Below, piece after piece: positions 26,396 through 34,632 of a DNA stretch of 58,012 bases. Every line of letters begins with the position of its first letter. Position 1 is the first letter of the stretch. Made by a program: the position numbers and the translations under genes. The notes beneath the pieces were generated by a model, which made no database searches, was not told the origin of the DNA, and saw nothing but the letters and a program-made list of their open reading frames with translations. Source of the stretch: an uncultured bacterium. GTDB taxonomy: Bacteria > Bacillota > Clostridia > Lachnospirales > Lachnospiraceae. Location: contig CANRWP010000017.1 of the NCBI GenBank assembly GCA_947643595.1, positions 1 to 58,012 of the forward strand, given 5' to 3'.

Positions 26396-27439
26396 CTATT
26401 TTTCCCCCTGCGCAAGGTCGGAAACACTGCCCCGTTCCACCATTTCCGTGCCTATCTCTATCTTCATCTGTATATTTGTCTCTCCGTTCAGCATCCGAAT
26501 CAACACCTCTATCGCCTCCGCGCCGAAGTACTGTCGGGATATCCTTATTGTAGACAGCTGGGGGCTGCACAATATGCACTCCGGCCGGTCGTCGAAACCG
26601 ATAAAGGACAGTTCCTCCGGAATCTTCACCCCGGCCTCATGGCAGGCCAACATCGCCCCCGCCGCCACGATATCGTTGTCGGCGAGGAACGCTGTCGGCA
26701 GCGGAACACCCTCATCCAGCAGTTTTTTCATACCTTTCGCCGCATCCTCCGTCCGGTAGCCGATCGTGTAGGTATACTGCGCCGGATCGTCAATGCCAAA
26801 CCCCCGCATCGCATTCAGCGCAGAAGCATATCTCTCCTCAAAACTGTTGATATTTAACCCGCTCCGCAGATAACCGATCTTTTTATGCCCATGCTCTATC
26901 AGATTCCGCACAGCGAGATAAGTTCCCTGCTGATTATTCAACTTCACGGAATTTAAACTGTATGTATTGAAGTAGTTGTCCAGCAACACTAACGGTATTC
27001 CCAGTCCCTCAAAATGCACAATATCATCCTCATGCATCTCCGTCGCGAAAATGGCACAGCCGCAGTAACCCGCATTTTTAATATGCTGGATATCGTACTG
27101 AATATTTTCTTTTCGCACCGTGACAAAGCAGATATTATAGCCGTGCTTTCTCGCTCTGCTCTCCAGTCCCTCCATAATGAACTGGAAAAAAGAATTATAC
27201 CCTAACAGATCCCCCGCCACCGTGTAAATAATAAAGCCGATCGAGCGCATTTCCCCCGCAGGCTCCATATCTTTCCTCGTCTGATCGCTCAGAAGATAGT
27301 CAAATCCTCTGTCCCGCAGCTCCTGAATCACCCGATTTCTGGTCTTCTCGCTGATCCCGGGCTTATTGTTTACGACAAGCGACAAAGTCGCCTGCGATAT
27401 TCCCAGTATTCCCGCTATTTCCTTTGCTTTTAATGCCAT
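26396..27439 (-). CDS. LacI-family transcriptional regulator of the second sugar operon
   Basis: A 347-residue protein with HTH LKAKEIAGILGISQATLSLV and hinge (RNRVIQELRDRGFDYL), then a sugar-binding core (IGFIIYTVAGDLLGYNSFFQFIMEG, TAFLADNDIVAAGAMLACHE, LSFIGFDDRPECILC). The gene is separated from the cupin/transport operon by a strong terminator but faces the same way. Shared TTTATAAA words in both upstream regions suggest that it controls the operon and itself. Confidence 0.88.
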   Translation of the reverse strand: MALKAKEIAGILGISQATLSLVVNNKPGISEKTRNRVIQELRDRGFDYLLSDQTRKDMEPAGEMRSIGFIIYTVAGDLLGYNSFFQFIMEGLESRARKHGYNICFVTVRKENIQYDIQHIKNAGYCGCAIFATEMHEDDIVHFEGLGIPLVLLDNYFNTYSLNSVKLNNQQGTYLAVRNLIEHGHKKIGYLRSGLNINSFEERYASALNAMRGFGIDDPAQYTYTIGYRTEDAAKGMKKLLDEGVPLPTAFLADNDIVAAGAMLACHEAGVKIPEELSFIGFDDRPECILCSPQLSTIRISRQYFGAEAIEVLIRMLNGETNIQMKIEIGTEMVERGSVSDLAQGEK

Positions 27440-27506
27440 ATGCCGCCCCCTGCCGTGTAACTTTCTGCAAACTTTATTCGCTTTCTAAAATTTATACTAT
27501 CCAAAA

Positions 27507-27544
27507 TTTATAAATTTGTCAATAATATTTATAAAATTTATAAA
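27507..27544. promoter_or_regulatory. Cluster of three TTTATAAA words upstream of the second LacI-type gene
   Basis: TTTATAAA at 27507-27514, 27528-27535 and 27537-27544. The first is centred in the palindrome AAATTTATAAATTT. These are probable autoregulatory operators. The remaining spacer to 27667 shows no gene or clear structure. Confidence 0.5.
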
Positions 27545-27676
27545 TTCGAAGGTATTTTATTTTTCGGAGAACAATTTCCTGTAACACAAAAGGGCACCAG
27601 CCGTTTTCGACTGATGTCCCATGTTTTCGCTGCTTCTCACAATCTCGCCCTACACGAAGTGGTCGAATCTCCTCGT

Positions 27677-28441
27677 CTACAAAAACAGTTCGTTCTCCTT
27701 ATAACCGCTGCACTCCTTTTTGAGCATCATACTGCCTGCGGTGAGCAGCGCTTTACTGACGCTTCTGGCTTTCTGCGGGCAAACCGCGATACAGCGCATA
27801 CAGGATATGCATTTTTTGTTGTCGGTCTTAGACGGATCATCCGCGGGAATCGCCCCCACCGGACACTCCTTCGCGCAATAGCCGCACCGCACACAGGCTT
27901 TCCCCGCCTGAGGTTTCATCGGCACGCCGCCGTATTCGCGGTAGGGTCGGTTTCCTGGCAGTTTCAGCTCCCCGGACAGGCTTCCCGACTCCATCGCAGA
28001 GCGGATGCGGCGCGCAAACTCTGCCAGCTCCTTCTCGTCCAGCTCATTCGGACGCCCCGTTGCAAACTGCCGCATAATAGAATGCTCGGCTATCGCCGCC
28101 ACCCCGGCCGCGCAGACAAAGCCCGCCTCCTCCAATACGTCCTGCAGTTCCGCAAATGTGTCGTCATAGTCCCGGTTTCCGTATACCGTGATCAACACCG
28201 CCTTCGCTCCGTTTCCCTTCATCTGTTCAAGCCTTTTCGCTGCAATATCGGGAACCCGCCCGCCGTAGGACGGGACGGACACGATGCAGGTATCTTCCGG
28301 TCCAAACGCATATGTGGTGTAATCCGTCTTTTGACTGCAAAGGTCAATATATGTACTCTCCGGGCTGAAGGATTTCGTGAAGATATCCGAAACCTTTTTT
28401 GTCCCCCCGGTGGGACTGAATGTGATCTCATAGACTGACAT
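27677..28441 (-). CDS. EFR1-family flavodoxin/ferredoxin fusion protein
   Basis: About 254 residues. The N-terminal flavodoxin-like domain begins YEITFSPTGGTKKVSDIF, with the FMN phosphate loop STGGT-like, and contains SVPSYGGRVP. Two 4Fe-4S motifs follow near the C-terminus: CVRCGYCAKECP and CISCMRCIAVCP. Such proteins carry electrons in the cytoplasm of anaerobes. The ATG at 28441 has AAGGAG 8 bases upstream; the in-frame extension to 28519 overlaps the preceding gene and has no ribosome site. The last 161 bases (to 27668) are duplicated near 18.8 kb. Confidence 0.88.
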   Translation of the reverse strand: MSVYEITFSPTGGTKKVSDIFTKSFSPESTYIDLCSQKTDYTTYAFGPEDTCIVSVPSYGGRVPDIAAKRLEQMKGNGAKAVLITVYGNRDYDDTFAELQDVLEEAGFVCAAGVAAIAEHSIMRQFATGRPNELDEKELAEFARRIRSAMESGSLSGELKLPGNRPYREYGGVPMKPQAGKACVRCGYCAKECPVGAIPADDPSKTDNKKCISCMRCIAVCPQKARSVSKALLTAGSMMLKKECSGYKENELFL

Positions 28442-28472
28442 GTTCTGTTCTCCTTTCCTTTCTCCGCAATGC

Positions 28473-29138
28473 CTACGGCTCGATCCGCCCTGCAAATCCC
28501 GGATCATATCTGTCGTCAAAGGTTCTGTCGAAGGATATCGAAACCTGTTTGTGATACCCCTTTGTCATCTTCTGCCCCGGTTTAAATCCCGTGAGAATAT
28601 ACTGGTATACACTGAACAGCAACGCCGCCTCCGCTCCCCTTACGTACGCCGCATAAATCCTGTAATGATGCATATCATCCACGATCTCCGCTGAGGTATC
28701 GACCTGCGCGATCTGCCTGTCCCCACAGTAGATCGAGCTCTTCCCTTCTGTCTTAAAGGATTTGGAATACATCTGAAACACATCATTTTCCAGTAGCAGC
28801 TCATGATAACCCGCCGTGGAAAACATACCTGTCTTTCTCTCCACCTGGCAGATGCTCCCCAGCCTTCCGCCGTCGATCAGGTAAGTGTGGTAAGCCGTCT
28901 CCTTTTTATCCTGCCGCCTTTTTGTCTGAGCAGGAGCCGCCGGATTTCCCTCGCGGGAGAGAAAAAATCCTGCGCCCAATACGCTGACCTGAACCTCCGC
29001 GTCCATCTGTCCGGGTCTCCCCTGGACATGGACCGCTCCCGCCATGTCATCTCCACGCCTTATCCGGAAATTTGCTTCGTACAGTTCTCTGTTTATCTGC
29101 TCCAGTTCTAAAATCATATCCGGTCTGTTTCTCCTCAT
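28473..29138 (-). CDS. Unassigned protein, possible tubby/LURP-one-like fold
   Basis: A 221-residue soluble protein that I do not firmly recognise. The C-terminal half (LLLENDVFQMYSKSFKTEGK, SSIYCGDRQIAQVDTSAEIV, AALLFSVYQYILTGF) has the beta-strand pattern of LURP-one/tubby-like scaffolds, but the match is only by eye. The start could be the ATG at 29138 or a later Met. It sits between kptA and the EFR1 gene on the same strand with gaps of 1 and 31 bases, so it is part of that operon. Confidence 0.55.
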   Translation of the reverse strand: MRRNRPDMILELEQINRELYEANFRIRRGDDMAGAVHVQGRPGQMDAEVQVSVLGAGFFLSREGNPAAPAQTKRRQDKKETAYHTYLIDGGRLGSICQVERKTGMFSTAGYHELLLENDVFQMYSKSFKTEGKSSIYCGDRQIAQVDTSAEIVDDMHHYRIYAAYVRGAEAALLFSVYQYILTGFKPGQKMTKGYHKQVSISFDRTFDDRYDPGFAGRIEP

Positions 29139-29139
29139 T

Positions 29140-29673
29140 TTAAACCTTTTTTAAATATTCCACCGGCACCTTCTTCGTCAGCCAGACGCCGTTTTTCGAC
29201 AGATAGAACGGATAGCCATCCCGGGACATGTCGCTCGCCTTCACAATATAGAGCACCGGCTTTCCGTGGCGTCCGCCCACTTTCACCGCCGTATCGCGAT
29301 CCTTTGACAGATGCACATACAGTCTGCTCTTTGGGATCAGCCCCTGCCCGTCTATGGATTTCACATATTTTTCTCCCGTCCCGTGCCACAGCTCCTCCGG
29401 CGGCGCTGCCTCCTCCAGTTCCACATCGACCGGGATGGAATGCCCTTGGTTGGCCCTGATCAGGGTCTTGTCCTCGTTGAAGGAGTATCTCTGTTTTTCG
29501 TCGGTGCGGACGATCTCCTCCAGGATATCCATATCGCAGTCGTGCGTCTTCGCGATGCCAGCGATCAGTTCATCGACGTTTGCCCAGCCGTGCTCGTCGA
29601 GGGTAATGCCGATGGTTTCGGGTTTGTGGCGTAGGATGAGGCTTAAGTATTTGCTGGTTTTGGTTAAATTCAT
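29140..29673 (-). CDS. kptA: RNA 2'-phosphotransferase (KptA/Tpt1)
   Basis: A 177-residue NAD-dependent enzyme that removes a 2'-phosphate from RNA and yields ADP-ribose 1'',2''-cyclic phosphate. All family signatures are present: SLILRHKPE at residues about 11-19, DEHGWANVDEL, IRANQGHSI, LWHGTGEK, and HLSKDRDTAVKVGGRHGKPV. In bacteria the physiological RNA target is unclear. It lies upstream of the unassigned 221-residue protein, 1 base apart. Confidence 0.93.
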   Translation of the reverse strand: MNLTKTSKYLSLILRHKPETIGITLDEHGWANVDELIAGIAKTHDCDMDILEEIVRTDEKQRYSFNEDKTLIRANQGHSIPVDVELEEAAPPEELWHGTGEKYVKSIDGQGLIPKSRLYVHLSKDRDTAVKVGGRHGKPVLYIVKASDMSRDGYPFYLSKNGVWLTKKVPVEYLKKV

Positions 29674-29758
29674 GGTATCACTTCCTTTACAAATTTATAT
29701 ACAGTAGTCTCAAAACACTATACTGTCGTTTCTTTACATTGTCTCCCTCGATATTTTT

Positions 29759-30352
29759 TTACAGCCATACTCCAAGTACCTCCCTGACCTTTCTCTCCAC
29801 ATGAAGCTGCTTCGCATATTTCATCAGCCTCGCTGTCATTCTCTTCGGATCATTGATATATCGCTGAATCGCCGTATTAAATACTTCACCGTCAATTTTA
29901 TTCCTATGCAGGAGCAGATCACAGATTGTCCTGTCCCGATCATATATTTTTACTTCACAACCGTCAATTTCTCCCTGATCTATTCCTAACAGATATCTGT
30001 CCGCTTTAATAAAATGCGGTTTTATAATTGGATAATCAATATAAAATCTTGTCCGCGTACTTGTATTTTCCACTGCCAAATGCCATGCTGAAGGTGTCCT
30101 GTCTGTGTAGCCATAATACTCAAGAGCACTTTCCATGCAAATAATTCCATCAGGAAAAAGCTTTGTTATACTTGGAATATCAGAAAAAGAAGCATTGCCT
30201 ATATACTGATAATATCCGCGCCGAACCTGCTCAATCTGACCGCTGTCAATCAAACTCCGTATTTTTTTATAATAATATCCGGCTTCTTTGAGTTCTGCCG
30301 TCTTCATCACTCCGCCATGATACTCAAAAATTTTTTTAAGTTCTCTATCCAA
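29759..30352 (-). CDS. AbiEi-type antitoxin (type IV TA family), orphan
   Basis: A 197-residue protein with the AbiEi winged-helix start (GGVMKTAELKEAGYYYKKIRSL, SGQIEQVRRGYYQY). The AbiEi antitoxin core follows (ICMESALEYYGYTDRTPSAWHLAVE, VKIYDRDRTICDLLLHRNKI). In complete systems the nucleotidyltransferase toxin AbiEii follows immediately. Here the next gene downstream is kptA, so the toxin partner is missing. It could still act as a DNA-binding regulator. Confidence 0.82.
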   Translation of the reverse strand: MDRELKKIFEYHGGVMKTAELKEAGYYYKKIRSLIDSGQIEQVRRGYYQYIGNASFSDIPSITKLFPDGIICMESALEYYGYTDRTPSAWHLAVENTSTRTRFYIDYPIIKPHFIKADRYLLGIDQGEIDGCEVKIYDRDRTICDLLLHRNKIDGEVFNTAIQRYINDPKRMTARLMKYAKQLHVERKVREVLGVWL

Positions 30353-30407
30353 TTTATTTTCCTTTTAATACAATACCTCTATAAAAATTGTATAGTTTGA
30401 TAAATAC

Positions 30408-30436
30408 AGTGTATAAAATTGACTCTTAAAAGTCAA
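30408..30436 (-). promoter_or_regulatory. Promoter with palindrome before the AbiEi-type gene
   Basis: On the minus strand, TTGACT (30431-30436), 17 bases, TACACT (30408-30413). AATTGACT/AGTCAATT forms an inverted repeat at 30417-30438 overlapping the -35. This is consistent with AbiEi-type autoregulation. Confidence 0.5.
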
Positions 30437-30453
30437 TTCCTAAATTTTCAAAA

Positions 30454-30725
30454 TCATTTTATTTTCCCGCAATACCGTCTCCGATAATAATCCTTCGTCC
30501 TGTATTCCAGAATATCTTTCATATGCGAACGAAAAGCGGCGCTCTCTATGACAGGCATCATCTGGAAGTATGACCGGGCATCATCATCTTCGGAGTTTTC
30601 AGCCTCATCCTGATTGGCATCATCAATCCTCCAGCAGTCATGCCATTCAACTGCCCCGCTTCCTGTATCAGCTCACCGCACCTTTTCTGGTACACTTCCT
30701 TAGCCAGATTACCTGGCATGAACTG
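30454..30725 (-). pseudogene. Decayed gene remnant
   Basis: Two overlapping minus-strand frames carry protein-like pieces. One is FMPGNLAKEVYQKRCGELIQ (about 30665-30725). The other is WRIDDANQDEAENSEDDDAR, continuing to SHMKDILEYRTKDYYRRRYC before a TGA at 30454. They look like the frameshifted C-terminus of one gene. I do not recognise the family. Confidence 0.4.
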
Positions 30726-30820
30726 ATCCCTGTTGCAAAAATCCAAAAATTTTATACCACCGAATTTACCAAACGCAGAAACAAACCTGAAAAAAAGCTG
30801 GATTTTTCCGCAAAACTGTA

Positions 30821-30982
30821 TATAATATAGATAGAGGCGCACGAGCCCTCTGATTTAAAATGTTCTTTCGCACTTGCAAAAGTGTTTTTTGGCCGACGAG
30901 GCCGTATCAGAAAGGATAATTTGACCGACGAGGTCACTCTGGTCAGCCAGAGCAGGGTACGGTTACCGCCGTACCCTTTTTT
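30821..30982 (+). ncRNA. Putative repeat RNA antitoxin of a type III toxin-antitoxin locus
   Basis: A TATAAT box (30821-30826) implies a transcript from about 30833. The RNA holds hairpins with nearly the same loop: GGC-GCACGA-GCC (30836-30847), GGCC-GACGA-GGCC (30891-30903) and GACC-GACGA-GGTC (30923-30935). The last two keep the loop but change both sides of the stem in a compensating way. A CTCTGG/CCAGAG hairpin and a strong terminator end the transcript before the downstream ORF. In type III systems a repeat RNA upstream of a terminator binds the toxin encoded next. A cis-regulatory leader is the alternative. Confidence 0.5.
30955..30982 (+). terminator. Rho-independent terminator between the repeat RNA and the toxin-like gene
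   Basis: GGGTACGG pairs with CCGTACCC over a 6-base loop and is followed by six T. It stands 28 bases before the start codon of the next gene. In ToxIN-type loci this leaky terminator sets the RNA:toxin ratio. Confidence 0.75.
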
Positions 30983-31010
30983 GCCTATGTTACTAAGGAG
31001 ACAGACATAA

Positions 31011-31682
31011 TTGAAAGAGTATCTCAAAGCACAAAATAAGACCAATGAAATAATCGTTGGAAACGCGGTTAATTCCGATGAATTGGACCGCTTTTCAAAA
31101 TCTGACTTTCGTTGGGCCGATAATAGAAAAAAGGCATTCCAATATAGATCTGTAAAGAAAGGTGAGATCTATCAATTCGAGTTTGGCAAGAACTATATCC
31201 CTGAGATGTCCTATGAGCATCGAGGTCTTATAATAGGTGTCAAACAGAAGCTTCTCTATGTGTTGCCCATATTCTCATACGATCCACACAAACATCCGGA
31301 TGTTTACCATCCATTGGATTTTCCAACATCCAAAAGCGACTTGTTCCTTTTGAAAAACAGTGAATTTTCGTTTATATCACATGACTCTGTTTTGAAACTC
31401 AATGATATCAGAACAGTAAGTATAAACAGGATCCTCTACCGACAGCCCGGTCGGATCGATCCGGCATCTGATACATATAAGCAAATAGAGTCTCTGGCTT
31501 TAAGAAAATACTTTCCAAATTTCTTTCATGATTTTGAGCAGAACAATAACACCATAGAATCATTAAGTAACCAGCTCAAAACAGCCACCGATGAAAAAAG
31601 TCGTCTGGAAAGCGAAAATAAAAAACTCAAAGTTGAAATAAGCTCCTCAAAAGAACAAATAAAAGCAATACTGAGCAGGTAG
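31011..31682 (+). CDS. Putative type III TA endoribonuclease toxin (MazF/ToxN-like) with coiled-coil tail
   Basis: A 223-residue protein that appears to start at a TTG 10 bases after AAGGAG. Residues about 45-150 resemble the PemK/MazF/ToxN beta-barrel: VKKGEIYQFEFGKN, MSYEHRGLIIGVKQKLLYVL and PIFSYDP. A later YRQPGRIDP segment and an alpha-helical stretch follow. The last 45 residues are a predicted coiled coil (TIESLSNQLKTATDEKSRLE), which is unusual because ToxN-type toxins end at 150-190 residues. The upstream repeat RNA and terminator are the main reason for the type III call. Its 3' end overlaps the convergent methyltransferase gene by 56 bases. Confidence 0.5.
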   Translation: MKEYLKAQNKTNEIIVGNAVNSDELDRFSKSDFRWADNRKKAFQYRSVKKGEIYQFEFGKNYIPEMSYEHRGLIIGVKQKLLYVLPIFSYDPHKHPDVYHPLDFPTSKSDLFLLKNSEFSFISHDSVLKLNDIRTVSINRILYRQPGRIDPASDTYKQIESLALRKYFPNFFHDFEQNNNTIESLSNQLKTATDEKSRLESENKKLKVEISSSKEQIKAILSR

Positions 31683-32289
31683 TCTTTTTTATCAGAGCAT
31701 TAAGCCATCTTTGCGACCGTCTTTCCTTCCTTGCATCCTGTGTTATCCACATTTCTGTCACTTCAAAAGCAGGTATTTCTTTTACAATATCACATAGCAT
31801 CTTTTCATTAAAATCGGAAAACATTCTTCCTTTATCTACACGATCTTGACTTCCATATTTCCATGAGGCATATAAAATACCACATTCTCTCAACGCAGTT
31901 GCAATTCTACGCATCACCATCTCCTGTTTATCTTGTAAAATATGTAATAAAGATGCACATGCCCACACAGCATCAAATTCATTTGAAAACCGCATATCCT
32001 CTGCTCTCATCTGATATACCGGAATTTTAACCAATTTCTTCGTCTGTTCACACATTGCATTTGAAGGATCGATTGCCACAACATCATATCCCTTGTCTGC
32101 AAAATATTTACTGTCTCTGCCGCTCCCACATCCGATATCAAGGATCCTGCATCCAGGATTAATGCGTTCCTCAAAGGGCTTGTATAATTCTGAGACATCC
32201 ACATGAATCGTTGAATCAATAAATTCCATCGCATGTTCATCATAGTATTTTACAGTTTCATCTAAATCAGTTCTACACTTATCTTCCAT
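31627..32289 (-). CDS. Class I SAM-dependent methyltransferase, end of the Dnd operon
   Basis: A 220-residue Rossmann methyltransferase. Motif I is RILDIGCGSGRDSKYFADKG, with acidic residue D113-like in VVAIDPSNAM, and FDAVWACASLLHIL is motif IV/V. The substrate is unknown. The first 28 bases overlap the HNH gene, so it belongs to the operon. The expected end after RWLNALIKK is replaced by an odd hydrophobic tail read from the opposite strand of the toxin-like gene. This suggests that the natural 3' end was lost at the island junction. It may be slightly altered but the fold should be complete. Confidence 0.78.
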   Translation of the reverse strand: MEDKCRTDLDETVKYYDEHAMEFIDSTIHVDVSELYKPFEERINPGCRILDIGCGSGRDSKYFADKGYDVVAIDPSNAMCEQTKKLVKIPVYQMRAEDMRFSNEFDAVWACASLLHILQDKQEMVMRRIATALRECGILYASWKYGSQDRVDKGRMFSDFNEKMLCDIVKEIPAFEVTEMWITQDARKERRSQRWLNALIKKTTCSVLLLFVLLRSLFQL

Positions 32290-33476
32290 GTATCGTACCC
32301 CTGTAGGTGAGCCGCTTCATAAATGGGTTTCATGTTGTGTTCCAGAATATTCACAAACTGTACCGTTGAATTTCCCGGTATATATAAGGTTTCCGATGCC
32401 CAGATCGCATTCAGATTATTCCTACGGCATTTATCAAATTTCTTAAACAACAGTTCCGACTGCATTGTTTTCTTTTCTGGAAATATCAATTCATACAAGT
32501 AGAACTGATACTTCGCAAAAGGCTCAAAAAATTCATCCCACGCCGGTAGCTTATTATTCTTGCTTGAATTTAAGGACTTTCTCATCGGAGTCAAATTCCA
32601 CAACTCATCATTTGAAATATATGACCTGGGAACAAAATGATCGATCGACAATAACTCGATCGGAATGTCCTTTCCGGTATATATCTCCTTTATTGGCTTG
32701 CCAGTAATCTCAGCAACGGACTTCCACAGTTCTCTGGCTTGTTCCAGTTTTCTTAATTCTTCATTTTCCGGACAAATCTTGTATATCACACCGGGAACAC
32801 CCGGATTCCGATCCTGCAAAAATTGTGCCTTATTATACTGTACCCAACTCCGGATGACTAAATAATTCTTAATCAGAAGCTTTCTCCAGTATGGGTTCAT
32901 ACGAACCTTTTTCTGCAATCCAATACCGTCCAGAATAGTATAGAACATCCTCTCATCTCCGGACAGTTTGGCCATATATGCGATTAGCCTTGTCCGCTGA
33001 TCCTTTTTCAGGTAGGTTAGTCCCTCTTCCATCCCCTCGATATCAAAAAACGGATATAGCAACTTATATGGAACATAATCTGTTAATCTGTACTTGTCTC
33101 TCTTCAGGTCTTTTTCGCATCCCTTAATAGCCTGTTTCAGTTCATCTTTAGACGGATTCTGAGATAATCCTATTGCTTTAGCATTCAGAGTGTTAATCGC
33201 ATGTTCAAGGAAATTCTCCGCATTCCCGTTCACTGTCGGTCCCAGTCTCAGGTGATAATGTGTGACAGTATGCCAGGCTTCGCAGATCATCTCATCTATA
33301 ATCTCCTCAAATGTAAGATCCTCTTCCGTTGCTACCGCTAGATTGAGTATTGCCTCAAACCAATAGAACTTATAACTCTGTGCCTTATTATTGAACATGC
33401 GGGCAAACTTATCCGTATCCAAATTATTCTCATATACGATTTCAAAATGTAATTCCTGATCCATCTTCTCACTCAT
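32262..33476 (-). CDS. HNH endonuclease of the Dnd island
   Basis: A 404-residue protein. Residues about 276-312 form an HNH nuclease motif: LLSIDHFVPRSYISNDELWN then SLNSSKNNKLP, with D279-H280 and the downstream Asn residues. The N-terminal 270 residues are helical and not recognised. It is the gene right after dndA, 5 bases away, so it probably belongs to the phosphorothioate system. It could cut unmodified DNA, but there is no direct evidence of specificity. Confidence 0.78.
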   Translation of the reverse strand: MSEKMDQELHFEIVYENNLDTDKFARMFNNKAQSYKFYWFEAILNLAVATEEDLTFEEIIDEMICEAWHTVTHYHLRLGPTVNGNAENFLEHAINTLNAKAIGLSQNPSKDELKQAIKGCEKDLKRDKYRLTDYVPYKLLYPFFDIEGMEEGLTYLKKDQRTRLIAYMAKLSGDERMFYTILDGIGLQKKVRMNPYWRKLLIKNYLVIRSWVQYNKAQFLQDRNPGVPGVIYKICPENEELRKLEQARELWKSVAEITGKPIKEIYTGKDIPIELLSIDHFVPRSYISNDELWNLTPMRKSLNSSKNNKLPAWDEFFEPFAKYQFYLYELIFPEKKTMQSELLFKKFDKCRRNNLNAIWASETLYIPGNSTVQFVNILEHNMKPIYEAAHLQGYDTWKISVELI

Positions 33477-33481
33477 CCCAA

Positions 33482-34630
33482 TCAGTTCAGTTGCTTTGCC
33501 ACATTGATCAATGCGCGAAAGCCATTCAGTACCTCATCCCGACCCACGCCATGCCCCCAGCTGATCCGGACTGAACTTTCAATCTGCTCTACCGGAATCC
33601 CCATTGCTGAAAGAACATAACTCGGTGAATAGCTTTTGGATGTACATGCGGATCCATTTGATATACCACAAAATTGCTTTGAAGATATCATTAATGCTTC
33701 TGAAGAAACACCCTCAATACAAACACTTAAAGTTCCCGGAACACAATATGTCTGATCTCCGTTAATATGATATGACAAGCCAGACTCCTTAAGTATATTA
33801 ATAAGTTCCTCTTTGATCTGATTAGCCTGCTCGAGATTGGATTGATACTCTGTTACTGCTAATTCACAGGCTTTCCCACATCCGGCAACCAAAGCTACCG
33901 GAATTGTGCCCGGTCTAATTCCACGCTCCTGCTGTCCTCCGTACATGATAGCCTTTACCGGCGGAAGCTTATAAGATTTCTTTCTTAGTACAAGAACACC
34001 TACGCCCTGCGGTCCTTGAAGTTTATGTGCACTGAAAGCAAGCATGTTATACTTCAGATTCTTTAATTCTTCAACCAATTTCCCGCAGCTTTGGGTTGCA
34101 TCAACATGAAAAAGGATTCCTCTTTTACTAAGTTCCTCTCCAATATCCTGCACCGGTTGTATCATACCGGTCTCATTATTTACATGCATCACACTGACAA
34201 CCAGCGTCTGCTCTGTTACTTTGTTCAAAACATCCTCAGGTTTTACTCTTCCGGATCGATCTGGGCTAATAAAATCAACCTTAAGTCCTTCTTTCTCAAG
34301 TTGTTTTACTGTCTCCAATACTGCTTTATGTTCAATAACAGTCGTTACAATATGGTTTTTACCGCTATTTTCGGCATATTCTCTAAGCCCTTGGATTGCG
34401 ATATTATTACTCTCTGTAGCGCCACTGGTAAAAAATACTTCATCCGCATTTACTCCAAGCAAACCTGCAACCTGTTTTCTCGCCGACTCCACAATGCTGC
34501 GTGTATCCTCGCCAAACTGATGTGTCCGACTGTCCGCATTGCCGACATGATTCCTGTATACATCAATCATGCATTCCAGCACCCTCTCGTCAACGGGCGT
34601 TGACGCATTATAATCCAGATAAACACTCAT
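33482..34630 (-). CDS. dndA: Cysteine desulfurase DndA
   Basis: A 382-residue PLP enzyme of the NifS/IscS class that supplies sulfur for DNA phosphorothioation. Visible motifs are YLDYNASTPVDERVLE, TSGATESNNIAIQGL, VIEHKAVLE, the PLP lysine in LAFSAHKLQGPQGVGV and the catalytic cysteine in NGSACTSKSYSPS. The HVNNETG and GGQQERGIRPGT boxes are intact. It lies 2 bases after dndE. Gene context, rather than sequence alone, makes it DndA and not a housekeeping IscS. Confidence 0.88.
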   Translation of the reverse strand: MSVYLDYNASTPVDERVLECMIDVYRNHVGNADSRTHQFGEDTRSIVESARKQVAGLLGVNADEVFFTSGATESNNIAIQGLREYAENSGKNHIVTTVIEHKAVLETVKQLEKEGLKVDFISPDRSGRVKPEDVLNKVTEQTLVVSVMHVNNETGMIQPVQDIGEELSKRGILFHVDATQSCGKLVEELKNLKYNMLAFSAHKLQGPQGVGVLVLRKKSYKLPPVKAIMYGGQQERGIRPGTIPVALVAGCGKACELAVTEYQSNLEQANQIKEELINILKESGLSYHINGDQTYCVPGTLSVCIEGVSSEALMISSKQFCGISNGSACTSKSYSPSYVLSAMGIPVEQIESSVRISWGHGVGRDEVLNGFRALINVAKQLN

Positions 34631-34632
34631 AT

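Noticed and set aside
30870-30890. CACTTGCAAAAGTG followed by six T read as a second terminator
   Set aside because: The stem is only five weak base pairs and lies inside the proposed repeat RNA; it may be part of that RNA's fold.
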